A DNA stretch of 64,000 bases from Streptomyces canus 299MFChir4.1 (GTDB lineage: Bacteria > Actinomycetota > Actinomycetes > Streptomycetales > Streptomycetaceae). Below the pieces are notes generated by a model. That model saw only the letters and a program-made list of their open reading frames with translations. It was not told where the DNA came from and made no database searches. This document shows, piece by piece, positions 23,587 to 31,837 of the stretch (position 1 is the first letter of the stretch; each line of letters begins with the position of its first letter). The stretch covers positions 22,645-86,644 of the forward strand of contig NZ_KB911604.1 of the NCBI RefSeq assembly GCF_000383615.1, read 5' to 3'. The position numbers and the translations under genes are program-made.

Positions 23587-25278
23587 TCAGAGCCGTGCCA
23601 GCTCGTCCACCAGGTCGTCCAGTCCCAGCGACCCCTGCGACAGCGCCGCCATGTGCCAGGCCTTGAGGTCGAAGGCGTCGCCGTGCCGCTCGCGGGCCTT
23701 CTCCCGGCCCAGCAGCCAGGCCCGCTCGCCCAGCTTGTAGCCGATCGCCTGGCCGGGGATCGTGAGGTAGCGGGTCAGCTCGCTCTCCACGAAGTCCGCC
23801 GGACGGCTGCTGTGCGCGCCGAAGAACTCCTGCGCCAGGTCGGGCGTCCAGCGCTCACCCGGGTGGAAGGGCGAGTCCGCCGGGATCTCCAGTTCCAGAT
23901 GCATGCCGATGTCGACGATGACCCGGGCGGCCCGCATCATCTGCGCGTCGAGATAACCGATCCGCTGCTCCGCGTCCGTGAGGAAGCCGAGCTCGTCCAT
24001 CAGCCGCTCCGCGTACAGCGCCCAGCCCTCGGCGTTGGCGCTCACCCCGCCCACCGAGGCCTGGTAGCGGGAGAGGTTCCCGGCCACATGCGTCCACTGC
24101 GCGAGCTGGAGGTGATGGCCGGGTACGCCCTCGTGGTACCAGGTCGAGACGAGGTCGTAGACCGGGAAACGGGTCTGGCCCATCGTCGGCAGCCAGGTAC
24201 GGCCGGGACGTGAGAAGTCCTCCGAGGGGGCCGTGTAGTACGGGGCGGCGGCGCCACCGGGCGGGGCGATGCAGGACTCCACCTTCCGTACCCGCTCGGC
24301 GAGTTCGAAGTGGGTGCCGTCCAGCGCGTCGATCGCCTGGTCCATCAGGCCCTGGAGCCAGTCGCGGACCTCGTCGACGCCCTCGATGTGCTTGCCGTGC
24401 TCGTCGAGGTGGGCGAGGGCCACCCACGGCGTCTCGGCGCCGGGCAGGATCTTCTCGGCCTCCTGCTTCATCTCGCCGAGCAGGCGGTGGTACTCGGACC
24501 AGCCGTACGCGTACGCCTCGTCCAGGTCGAGGTCCGTGCCGTTGAAGTAGCGGGCCCAGCGGGCGTACCGCTCCCGGCCCACGGTGTTCGGGGCGCCCTC
24601 GATCGCCGGCGTGTACACGTCCCGCATCCAGTCGCGCAGCTCCACCACGGAGGCGGTCGCGGTGCGGGCGGCCTCGTCCAGCTCGGCGCGCAGCGCCTCG
24701 GGGCCCGCCGAGACGAAGTCCTCGAACCAGCCACGGCCCTTGCCGTCGGTGTCCGACCACTCGGTGAGCTGCTCGACGAAGGTGGCGGTCGGGCGCGGCG
24801 CCGCGTACAGCTTGCGCTCAAGACCGAGTTCGAGGGACTGGCGATAACCCGCGTACGCGGTGGGCACGGCACGCAGCCGCTCGGCGATCGCCGCCCAGTC
24901 CTCGTCGGTGCCGTTCGGGGTGACGGTGAAGATCTCGCGGATCGAGTGCGCGGGGGTGGCCATGTTGCCGACCGCGCGCAGGCCCTCGTCGGCCTCGTGC
25001 ACGGCGAGTTCGGCCGTCAGGCGTTCGCGCAGCAGCCGGCCGCACCGGCGCTCGATGTCGCTGTCCGCGCCGGGCCGGCGCTCGGCCTCGTCGAGCTTCG
25101 CGAGCGTGGCCCGCTGCAGCTGCGCGAGCGCCTCCTGGCCCGCCGGCGAGGTGTCGGGAAGCCTGCTGGAACTCTCCTTCACACCCAGGTAGGTACCGGT
25201 GATCGGATCGAGGGCGATGAGCTCGTCGACGTAGGCGTCGGCGACCTGGCGGGGCAGCGGGCTCTGAGTCTCAGACAT
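23587..25278 (-). CDS. DUF885-family putative metallohydrolase
   Basis: A protein of about 563 residues of the DUF885 family, distantly related to M32/M3-type zinc peptidases. The likely metal site is YHEGVPGHHLQ (HExxxxH, roughly residue 380), preceded by the substrate-binding-like segment YDLVSTWYHEG. There is no signal peptide, so it is probably cytosolic. ATG 25278 was preferred because GAGG lies nine bases upstream; an ATG three codons earlier is possible. The gene upstream is a divergently unrelated Lrp regulator on the same strand, 34 bases away. Activity in this family is untested in most cases. Confidence 0.85.
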   Translation of the reverse strand: MSETQSPLPRQVADAYVDELIALDPITGTYLGVKESSSRLPDTSPAGQEALAQLQRATLAKLDEAERRPGADSDIERRCGRLLRERLTAELAVHEADEGLRAVGNMATPAHSIREIFTVTPNGTDEDWAAIAERLRAVPTAYAGYRQSLELGLERKLYAAPRPTATFVEQLTEWSDTDGKGRGWFEDFVSAGPEALRAELDEAARTATASVVELRDWMRDVYTPAIEGAPNTVGRERYARWARYFNGTDLDLDEAYAYGWSEYHRLLGEMKQEAEKILPGAETPWVALAHLDEHGKHIEGVDEVRDWLQGLMDQAIDALDGTHFELAERVRKVESCIAPPGGAAAPYYTAPSEDFSRPGRTWLPTMGQTRFPVYDLVSTWYHEGVPGHHLQLAQWTHVAGNLSRYQASVGGVSANAEGWALYAERLMDELGFLTDAEQRIGYLDAQMMRAARVIVDIGMHLELEIPADSPFHPGERWTPDLAQEFFGAHSSRPADFVESELTRYLTIPGQAIGYKLGERAWLLGREKARERHGDAFDLKAWHMAALSQGSLGLDDLVDELARL

Positions 25279-25311
25279 GCGGTCCATCCTCGTACGGGGA
25301 CCTCGTGGGAG

Positions 25312-25806
25312 TCACCCCGATTCCGCTGTCGGCGTGGCAGGCGGCAGGAGGGGGCCGCACTCCCACTGCTGGAAGATCAGCCGGGTCTCCACCCGGGCCA
25401 CCTCGCGCCGGGACGTGAACCCGTCGAGCACCAGCCGCTGCAGATCCGCCATGTCCGCCACGGCCACGTGCACGAGGTAGTCGTCGGGCCCGGTCAGGTG
25501 GAAGACGGTCCGCGACTCCGGCAGCGCCCGGATCCGCTCCACGAACGGTCCCACCAGCTCCCGCCGATGCGGCCTGACCTGCACCGACAGCAGTGCCTCC
25601 AGGCCCCGGCCCAGCTTGGCCGGATCCAGCCGCAGCTGATGCCCGAGGATGACGCCCGAGCGGCGCAGCCGGGTCACCCGGTCCAGGCAGGTCGACGGGG
25701 CGACACCCACCTGGGCGGCGAGATCGCGGTAGGTGGTCCGGGCGTCGTTCTGCAACAGCCGCAGCAGATGCAGGTCCACCGGGTCCAGTACGACAGATTC
25801 GGCCAT
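25312..25806 (-). CDS. Lrp/AsnC-family transcriptional regulator
   Basis: A 164-residue Lrp/AsnC regulator. The N-terminal helix-turn-helix (VDLHLLRLLQNDARTTYRDLAAQVGVAPSTCLDRVTRLRRSG) is followed by an effector domain (LSVQVRPHRREL, FHLTGPDDYLVHVAVAD). It is divergent from the trans-sulfuration-type PLP enzyme with 60 bases between starts. The most likely target is that enzyme, with a sulfur or other amino acid as effector. Relatives of this pairing (for example with methionine gamma-lyase) are known; the effector here is inferred. Confidence 0.9.
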   Translation of the reverse strand: MAESVVLDPVDLHLLRLLQNDARTTYRDLAAQVGVAPSTCLDRVTRLRRSGVILGHQLRLDPAKLGRGLEALLSVQVRPHRRELVGPFVERIRALPESRTVFHLTGPDDYLVHVAVADMADLQRLVLDGFTSRREVARVETRLIFQQWECGPLLPPATPTAESG

Positions 25807-25866
25807 CGGCCGAACGTAGCACGGCGTATGCCCCAGAACCGCCGTTCGGTGTTCACCCTGGCGGTC

Positions 25867-27051
25867 ATGGACTCAGTGCGCACCGCCACCGCCTCCCGTA
25901 CGCCGCTCAGAGCTCTGGCCACCGAGGCCGTCCACGCCGGCCGCGACGACCTCGCCCGCCAGGGACTGCACGCCCCGCCCATCGACCTGTCGACGACCTA
26001 CCCGTCCTACGACAGCCGTGGGGAGGCCGCCCGCATCGACGCCTTCGCCGCGACCGGCGCCGAGCCGCAGGGCGCGCCGGTGTACGGGCGCCTCGGCAAC
26101 CCGACCGTCGCCCGCTTCGAGACGGCCCTGGCCCGCCTGGAGAACACCGAGGCCGCGGTCGCCTTCGCCAGCGGCATGGCCGCGCTCACGGCCGTCCTCC
26201 TCGTACGGGCCTCCCTGGGCCTGCGCCACGTCGTCGCCGTACGCCCCCTGTACGGCTGCAGCGACCACCTCCTGACCGCCGGACTCCTCGGCACGGAGGT
26301 CACCTGGACCGACCCGGCGGGAGTCGCCGACGCCCTGCGCCCGGACACCGGCCTGGTCCTGGTCGAGTCCCCGGCCAACCCCACCCTCGCCGAGATCGAC
26401 CTGCGGGCCCTGGCCCACTCCTGCGGCTCCGTGCCCCTCCTCGCGGACAACACCTTCGCCACCCCGGTGCTCCAACGCCCCGCGGAACAGGGCGCCCGCC
26501 TGGTGCTGCACAGCGCCACCAAGTACCTCGGCGGCCACGGGGACGTGATGGCGGGGGTGGTGGCCTGCGACGAGGAGTTCGCCGGGCAGCTGCGGCAGAT
26601 CCGCTTCGCCACGGGCGGCGTCCTGCATCCCCTCGCCGGCTATCTCCTGCTGCGCGGCCTGTCGACCCTCCCGGTCCGCGTCCGCGCCGCCTCCACGACC
26701 GCCGCGGAACTCGCAGGGCGTCTGGCCGCCGATCCCCGGGTCGCCCGGGTCCACTACCCGCGCATCGGCGGCGCGATGGTCGCCTTCGAGGTCGAAGGCG
26801 ACCCGCACGAGGTGATCGGCCGGGTCCGCCTGATCACCCCGGCGGTGAGCCTGGGCAGCGTGGACACCCTCATCCAGCACCCGGCGTCGATCAGCCACCG
26901 CATCGTGCCCGCGGACGACCGCCGGGGCGCCGGAGTGAGCGACCGGCTGCTGCGCCTGTCGGTGGGCCTGGAGGACGTGGAGGACCTGTGGGCGGATCTG
27001 GACACCGCCCTCCAGGAGACCTCGGTCGTTACGACGCCTCGGTCCTCGTGA
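25867..27051 (+). CDS. Cys/Met-metabolism PLP-dependent enzyme (trans-sulfuration family)
   Basis: A 394-residue fold-type I enzyme of the cystathionine gamma-synthase / beta-lyase / methionine gamma-lyase family. Signs are VYGRLGNPTVARFETALARLE, VVAVRPLYGCSDHLL, LADNTFATPVLQRP, the PLP-lysine loop SATKYLGGHGD and the C-terminal LLRLSVGLEDVEDLWADLD. Residues fit gamma-lyase/synthase types but I cannot separate them. ATG 25867 sits 60 bases from the divergent Lrp regulator that probably controls it. Its last 23 bases overlap the tail of the next gene on the other strand. Confidence 0.9.
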   Translation: MDSVRTATASRTPLRALATEAVHAGRDDLARQGLHAPPIDLSTTYPSYDSRGEAARIDAFAATGAEPQGAPVYGRLGNPTVARFETALARLENTEAAVAFASGMAALTAVLLVRASLGLRHVVAVRPLYGCSDHLLTAGLLGTEVTWTDPAGVADALRPDTGLVLVESPANPTLAEIDLRALAHSCGSVPLLADNTFATPVLQRPAEQGARLVLHSATKYLGGHGDVMAGVVACDEEFAGQLRQIRFATGGVLHPLAGYLLLRGLSTLPVRVRAASTTAAELAGRLAADPRVARVHYPRIGGAMVAFEVEGDPHEVIGRVRLITPAVSLGSVDTLIQHPASISHRIVPADDRRGAGVSDRLLRLSVGLEDVEDLWADLDTALQETSVVTTPRSS

Positions 27052-28459
27052 CTCCCACAGCGCGCTCAGGCTCCGGCTGCGGACCGATGCGCGCGGTGAT
27101 CACCAGGGTTCCCTCCTCGATCTGGTAGTCGAGGGGGAGCCCCAGCCCCCGCATCGCGGCGACCATCCCGGTGTTGGACGCCTGCGTCACGGCGTACACG
27201 CTCGCGCACCCGGCCTCGGCGGCCAGGGCGACCAGCCGCTCCAGCAGCTCGCCCCCGATGCCGCGCCGCTGCCACGCGTCCTCCACGAGGAGTGCCACCT
27301 CGGTCTCGTCCCCGTCCCACAGCAGATGCCCGAGCCCGACGATCCGCCCCGACGCGGACCGCACGGCCAGGGTCTGCCCGAACCGCGGACTGAGCAGATG
27401 GTTCAGATAGCGGTCGGCGTCACCGACCGGCCCGTGGTACCGCAGGCTCAACGTCCGCGCCGAGCACCGCTCGTGCATCGCCACCGCGGCCTGAAGGTCC
27501 CCGGTGTCGGCCCGGCGCACGGTGATGTCGTGGCCCTCCGGCAGCGTCAGGACGTCCTGGCTGCGCGGCACCCGCGGACCGAGCCGGGCGTCCAGTTCGA
27601 CCAGCGCCCGGGCGCGGGCGAACTCCGTCGGCGTGAACGGCAGATACGGCCGCTCCACGGTGATCACGCCGCCTTCGGGCGCCCGCAACCGCATCACGGT
27701 GTCCTCCAGGGCTCCTTCCACCGGCACTCCCTCCGGTCCTGGACCGCCTCCCACCGGAACGGCCGGCAGCGACCGGATCGTGCACCGGCCCAGCAACTGC
27801 CGCAGTGCGAGCGGCAGTTCCGCCGCGTCCAGCGCGGTGCGGGTGGCGAGGCCCAGCACCCGGGTCGGGGCGTCCACCAGATCGTGGGTGTCGGCCCGCT
27901 CGATCCAGGTGTCGGTGCCGCCGGCCCGCGCGACGGCCCGGGTGATCTCGGAGCCCTCCAGCGCGCCGGGGGCACGCAGCAGGAACTCGTCGACGGTGCC
28001 CGCGGCCAGCGGGTGGGTCTGCAGGCTGAGGATGTCGATGCGCTGCTCGGCGAGGACCGTGCACAGGGCGGCCAGCGAGCCCGGTGCGTCCTTCACCGTG
28101 GTGCGCATCCGCCACAGCGTGCTCTCCTCGGCCTCGGGGTCCGTGCTGCTCCCCGACGGCTGGTCGCGGGGCCCGGCCCGCTCGCCCTCGGGCAGCGGCC
28201 GGGCGCCGGTATCGCCCGTCGGGGGCGCGTGGCCGTGGCGCCGTGCCCACCACGTGTGGAATCCCGCCGTGGCGGCCAGCGCCACCGCCGAGATCACCAG
28301 CAGCGCAGTGCCGTCGGGGCCGTGCCCGATCAGATTCGCCACGGTGTCGGCCACCGCGACGGCCGTGAACAGGGCAGCGAGTTCGATCACGTCGCGCCGC
28401 CAGTGGTGCACGGGGCGACCGTCTTTCGCACGGGTCACATCAGACATGTCTCGAGTCAT
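27029..28459 (-). CDS. Membrane-anchored ACT-like and GNAT acetyltransferase fusion
   Basis: A 476-residue protein with two N-terminal membrane helices (about 22-70: VIELAALFTAVAVADTVANL, ALLVISAVALAATAGFHTWW). An ACT-like ligand-binding segment follows (about 115-200: MRTTVKDAPGSLAALCTVLAEQRIDILSLQ), then a C-terminal GNAT domain (about 310-465, with VEDAWQRRGIGGELLERLV as the acetyl-CoA loop). The ACT domain may bind an amino acid and regulate acetylation, as in other actinobacterial ACT-GNAT enzymes. The substrate is unknown. The tail overlaps the PLP enzyme gene by 23 bases. Confidence 0.8.
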   Translation of the reverse strand: MTRDMSDVTRAKDGRPVHHWRRDVIELAALFTAVAVADTVANLIGHGPDGTALLVISAVALAATAGFHTWWARRHGHAPPTGDTGARPLPEGERAGPRDQPSGSSTDPEAEESTLWRMRTTVKDAPGSLAALCTVLAEQRIDILSLQTHPLAAGTVDEFLLRAPGALEGSEITRAVARAGGTDTWIERADTHDLVDAPTRVLGLATRTALDAAELPLALRQLLGRCTIRSLPAVPVGGGPGPEGVPVEGALEDTVMRLRAPEGGVITVERPYLPFTPTEFARARALVELDARLGPRVPRSQDVLTLPEGHDITVRRADTGDLQAAVAMHERCSARTLSLRYHGPVGDADRYLNHLLSPRFGQTLAVRSASGRIVGLGHLLWDGDETEVALLVEDAWQRRGIGGELLERLVALAAEAGCASVYAVTQASNTGMVAAMRGLGLPLDYQIEEGTLVITARIGPQPEPERAVGVTRTEAS

Positions 28460-28559
28460 GCAGCCACTGTGGAGGAACGGTGTTGCGTGATCACGAACGC
28501 ATTGTGACTGGGCGGTAAAGTGTGGGTCCGTACGCTTTGTACCCTTTTCAACCGTTCAT

Positions 28560-28596
28560 GGGTCGCGCACCGGGGGATGACGCCGGTGCGCGACCC
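28560..28596 (-). terminator. Perfect 14-bp hairpin downstream of phoD
   Basis: GGGTCGCGCACCGG (28560-28573) and its exact complement (28583-28596) flank a nine-base loop, 21 bases past the PhoD stop codon on the minus strand. It is a strong candidate terminator isolating phoD from the ACT-GNAT gene. Confidence 0.85.
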
Positions 28597-28616
28597 GCCG
28601 TCGAGGGTAACGGGAG

Positions 28617-30203
28617 TTACTGGCCCACCCGGCCCGGCTGGAGCACCTGGGTGAACAGCACCGTGCCGTCCTGCTCACGCAGACGCACCGTCAGCTCGCT
28701 GCTGTGGCCGTCGATGTCGACCTCGCCGAAGAACTGGTAGCCGCCCGCGGGGGAGACGTTCGCGGCGGTCGGCGCCTTCACGAACACCCGCTCCGGGCCG
28801 AAGGTGCCGTCCAGCGCGCTGGCAGGGAAGGCACCCGCGTTCAGCGGACCCGACACGAACTCCCAGAACGGCTCGAAGTCGGTGAAGGCGGCCCGCGACG
28901 GCTGGTAGTGCTGGGCCGAGGTGTGGTGGACGTCGGCCGTCAGCCACACCGTGCCGGTGATCCGCCGGTGCTTGACGTACCGCAGCAGCTCGGCGATCTG
29001 CAGCTCACGTCCGAGCGGGGCGCCCGGGTCGCCCTGCGCCACCGCCTCGATGTTCGCCTTGCCCTCCGTGGCGTCGGGCACGACCAGGCCGAGCGGCATG
29101 TCGGAGGCGATCACCTTCCACACCGCCCGCGAGCGCGACAGCTCCCGCTTGAGCCACTCCAGCTGCTCCCGGCCGAGGATGCCCTGCGGGTCCACGGTCT
29201 GGTCGTCGGGCGAGTTGGCGTTGCGGTACGTCCGCATGTCCAGTACGAACACGTCGAGCAGCGGACCCTGCCGCAGGACGCGGTAGACCCGGCCGTCCCG
29301 CGCCCCCGGCCGCAGGGTGGAGATCGGGAAGTACTCGCTGAACGCGCGCCGCGCCCGGCCCGCGAGCACGTCGACGCTCTTCTCGGTGTAGCGGGTGTCG
29401 GAGTCCAGGATCTTCTCGCCCGGGTACCAGTTGTTGCGCACCTCGTGGTCGTCCCACTGGATGACCGACGGGACCTGGGCGTTGAAGGCCCTCAGGTTGC
29501 GGTCGAGCAGGTTGTAGCGGAAGTTGCCGCGGAACTCGGCCAGGGTCTCGGCGACCTTGGACTTCTCCTCGGTGGTGATGTTCCGCCAGGTGCTGCCGTC
29601 GGGCAGGGCGGCGGTCGCCGCGATCGGGCCGTCGGCGTAGATGTTGTCGCCGCTGCACAGGAAGAAGTCCGGGTCCAGCTTGGCCATCGCCTGGTAGATG
29701 GTGTAGCCGCCGAAGTCGGGGTTGATGCCCCAGCCCTGCCCGGCGAGGTCGCCGGACCACAGGAAACGCACCCCGTCACGGCGCTTGGGGGACACCGTGC
29801 GGAAGGTGCCGGCGACCGGCTCGCCGGTGCGGCGCGGATCGTCCGGGTCGGCCAGCAGGACGCGGTAGTGGATCTGCTCGCCCGAGGGCAGTCCGCGCAG
29901 CCGGGTCGTCCCCGTGAAGTCGGTGTCCGCGCCGAGCAGCGGACCGTGCCATCTACGCGGGTTGCGGAACGACTCGGTCGCGGACGTCTCCACGATCATC
30001 CGGGCCGGACGGTCGGAACGCACCCACACCAGACCGGAGTCGCAGGTCACGTCTCCCGTCTGCACCCCCCAGCCCGCCCCGGGGCGTCCGGAGAGGGCGA
30101 AGGCCGGCGCGCCCGCGGAGACCGCGGGAAGAGTGAGGGCCGCCGACGCGGCCAGGGAGCCGCGCAGAACGCTGCGGCGGCCGGGGAACGGACGGTGGGA
30201 CAT
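28617..30203 (-). CDS. phoD: Alkaline phosphatase PhoD, Tat-secreted
   Basis: A 528-residue secreted phosphodiesterase/phosphomonoesterase. The N-terminus has a twin-arginine signal (RRSVLRG, residues 9-15) and a hydrophobic stretch ending ASAALTLPAVSAGAPAFA. The PhoD core includes WSGDLAGQGWG, CSGDNIYADG, WDDHEVRNNW and LTADVHHTSA, which bind Ca2+ and Fe3+. ATG 30203 has GGAGG nearby; an upstream in-frame ATG lacks one. A PHO box lies at 30269-30290. It acts outside the membrane in phosphate scavenging under phosphate starvation. Confidence 0.94.
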   Translation of the reverse strand: MSHRPFPGRRSVLRGSLAASAALTLPAVSAGAPAFALSGRPGAGWGVQTGDVTCDSGLVWVRSDRPARMIVETSATESFRNPRRWHGPLLGADTDFTGTTRLRGLPSGEQIHYRVLLADPDDPRRTGEPVAGTFRTVSPKRRDGVRFLWSGDLAGQGWGINPDFGGYTIYQAMAKLDPDFFLCSGDNIYADGPIAATAALPDGSTWRNITTEEKSKVAETLAEFRGNFRYNLLDRNLRAFNAQVPSVIQWDDHEVRNNWYPGEKILDSDTRYTEKSVDVLAGRARRAFSEYFPISTLRPGARDGRVYRVLRQGPLLDVFVLDMRTYRNANSPDDQTVDPQGILGREQLEWLKRELSRSRAVWKVIASDMPLGLVVPDATEGKANIEAVAQGDPGAPLGRELQIAELLRYVKHRRITGTVWLTADVHHTSAQHYQPSRAAFTDFEPFWEFVSGPLNAGAFPASALDGTFGPERVFVKAPTAANVSPAGGYQFFGEVDIDGHSSELTVRLREQDGTVLFTQVLQPGRVGQ

Positions 30204-30268
30204 GAATGCGCCTCCAAGGAAGGGATCCGGCCGGTGTGTGATGCCACACCTACTGGGGCGCCGCAGCG

Positions 30269-30290
30269 CACACGGAAACCGCGGGTGAAC
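30269..30290 (-). promoter_or_regulatory. PHO box (PhoP-binding direct repeat) upstream of phoD
   Basis: On the minus strand GTTCACCCGCG (30290-30280) matches the Streptomyces PhoP repeat consensus at all positions. The adjacent 11-base unit (30279-30269, GTTTCCGTGTG) matches at about 7 of 11. It lies 66-87 bases upstream of the phoD start, where PhoP activates. Confidence 0.7.
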
Positions 30291-30335
30291 AACCGGCCGC
30301 GGGAACAAGGGAACCCGTGCGCCGGACAGCGCGGC

Positions 30336-31790
30336 TCAGTCGCGGGCGGCCTCGGCCATCAGCCGTACGCCCTCCCGGATCCGCGTCGGGGACAGGTGCG
30401 CGTATCCCAGGACCAGCCGCACATCCGGCTTCTCGTCGGGCTCGGCACGCGCGTGTGCGTAGTCCGTCAGCGGACGGACGGTCACACCGGCCGCGGCGAG
30501 GCGCGGGAGGACCTCCTCCCGGGGGCCGTACCGGCGCGGCAGTGCGGCGATGACATGCAGCCCGGCGGCGATCCCGGACACCTCCGTGCCGGGCAGGCGC
30601 TCATCCAGTGCGGAGACCAGCGTGTCGCGCCGCTCCCGGTAGGCGCGCTGGCAGCGGCGCAGTTGGCGGTCGTAGTCGCCGCGCTCCACGAACCGGGCGA
30701 ACAGCGCCTGGTCGATCGTGGGATGGCCGAGGTCCATGGTCCGCTTGCGCTCGACCACCTCGTCGGCCAGCGTCTGCGGCACGAGCAGCCAGCCGAGCCG
30801 CAGCCCGGGGGCGAGGGACTTGCTGACCGATCCCGCGTAGGCCACCCGGTCCGGGTCGAGCCCCTGGAGCGCCCCCACGGGAGCCCGGTCGTAGCGGAAG
30901 TCGCCGTCGTAGTCGTCCTCCAGGACGAAGCCGTCGACGGAACGCGCCCAGTCGAGCAGTTCGGCGCGCCGCCGCGCGGAGTAGGCGATACCGGTGGGGA
31001 ACTGGTGGGAGGGCGTCGCGACCACGGCCCGCACGCCCGCCTCGCGCAGGGACCCGACGCGGATGCCGTCCTCGTCCAGCGGCACGGGAACGGTGGTGAC
31101 ACCCGCCGCCGCGTACAGGGCGTCGTGCTGCGGGCTCCCCGGATTCTCCACGCCGACCGTCGGCAACCCGCGCGCGTGGAGCGCGAATCCGAGCAGCGTG
31201 GTCGCCTGTGCCACCCCGGAGACGACCACGATCCGCTCCGGATCGGCGACCACGCCCCTGCGGCGCGTCAGCAGTTCGGCCAGGGCGGCACGCAGCCGGG
31301 GCAGCCCGCGCGGGTCGGGATAGCCGAGGTCCTGGTGCGGCAGCTCCGCCAGCACGCCCCGGTGCGCGGCGGCCCAGGCGGCGCGGGGGAACAACGACAG
31401 GTCGGGCGTGCCCGCGACGAAGTCCGCGCGGGCGCCCGGCGTGCGCGGGGCCAGGTCACGCGCGCGGGGCCGGGCGGCCCGCACGGCTCCGCCGACCCAG
31501 GTGCCGGCGCCCCGGCCGCTGCGCAGATAGCCCTCCGCCGTCAGCTGTTCGTACGCCTCCGTGACCAGCCCGCGCGACACACCGAGGTCGGCGGCCAGGT
31601 CCCGGCTCGACGGCAGCCGCGTCCCCGATACGAGCCGTCCGGACCTGACCGCCTCCCGCAGGGCCGCCTGAAGGGAGCGGCCACGCGTGCGTGCCGGCGC
31701 GGAGACGGCGGGCAGCAGCAGCTCCCAGGCGGCCGACCCGACGGGGTCGTCGGGCGGCCGTCGCTTCGGATTGGTCCCCGATGACGTCAT
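30336..31790 (-). CDS. MocR/PdxR-family regulator (GntR HTH plus aminotransferase domain)
   Basis: A 484-residue MocR-type regulator. A GntR winged helix covers about residues 35-95 (SLQAALREAVRSGRLVSGTRLPSSRDLAADLGVSRGLV). A fold-type I aminotransferase-like domain follows, with the PLP-lysine region GSVSKSLAPGLRLGW and R/LRR segment RKRTMDLGHPTIDQ. Members often sense PLP and control vitamin B6 or transporter genes. It is divergent from an EamA transporter with 47 bases between starts, so that gene is the likely target. No pdx gene is visible in the window. Confidence 0.9.
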   Translation of the reverse strand: MTSSGTNPKRRPPDDPVGSAAWELLLPAVSAPARTRGRSLQAALREAVRSGRLVSGTRLPSSRDLAADLGVSRGLVTEAYEQLTAEGYLRSGRGAGTWVGGAVRAARPRARDLAPRTPGARADFVAGTPDLSLFPRAAWAAAHRGVLAELPHQDLGYPDPRGLPRLRAALAELLTRRRGVVADPERIVVVSGVAQATTLLGFALHARGLPTVGVENPGSPQHDALYAAAGVTTVPVPLDEDGIRVGSLREAGVRAVVATPSHQFPTGIAYSARRRAELLDWARSVDGFVLEDDYDGDFRYDRAPVGALQGLDPDRVAYAGSVSKSLAPGLRLGWLLVPQTLADEVVERKRTMDLGHPTIDQALFARFVERGDYDRQLRRCQRAYRERRDTLVSALDERLPGTEVSGIAAGLHVIAALPRRYGPREEVLPRLAAAGVTVRPLTDYAHARAEPDEKPDVRLVLGYAHLSPTRIREGVRLMAEAARD

Positions 31791-31837
31791 GGCACTGGAC
31801 CTTAAACCGGGCCGCGGCCCTTCCTAGCGTCGTCTCC

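Noticed and set aside
28704..31784. A 1026-codon open frame antisense to phoD and the MocR gene
   Set aside because: It reads through two well-supported genes and has no domain; it is a shadow frame.
31781..31790. ATGACGTCAT, a perfect palindrome at the MocR start codon
   Set aside because: It falls out of the codons ATG ACG TCA T and the divergent gap is short; the outer GGTCC/GGACC pair is not centred on it. I cannot separate it from chance.
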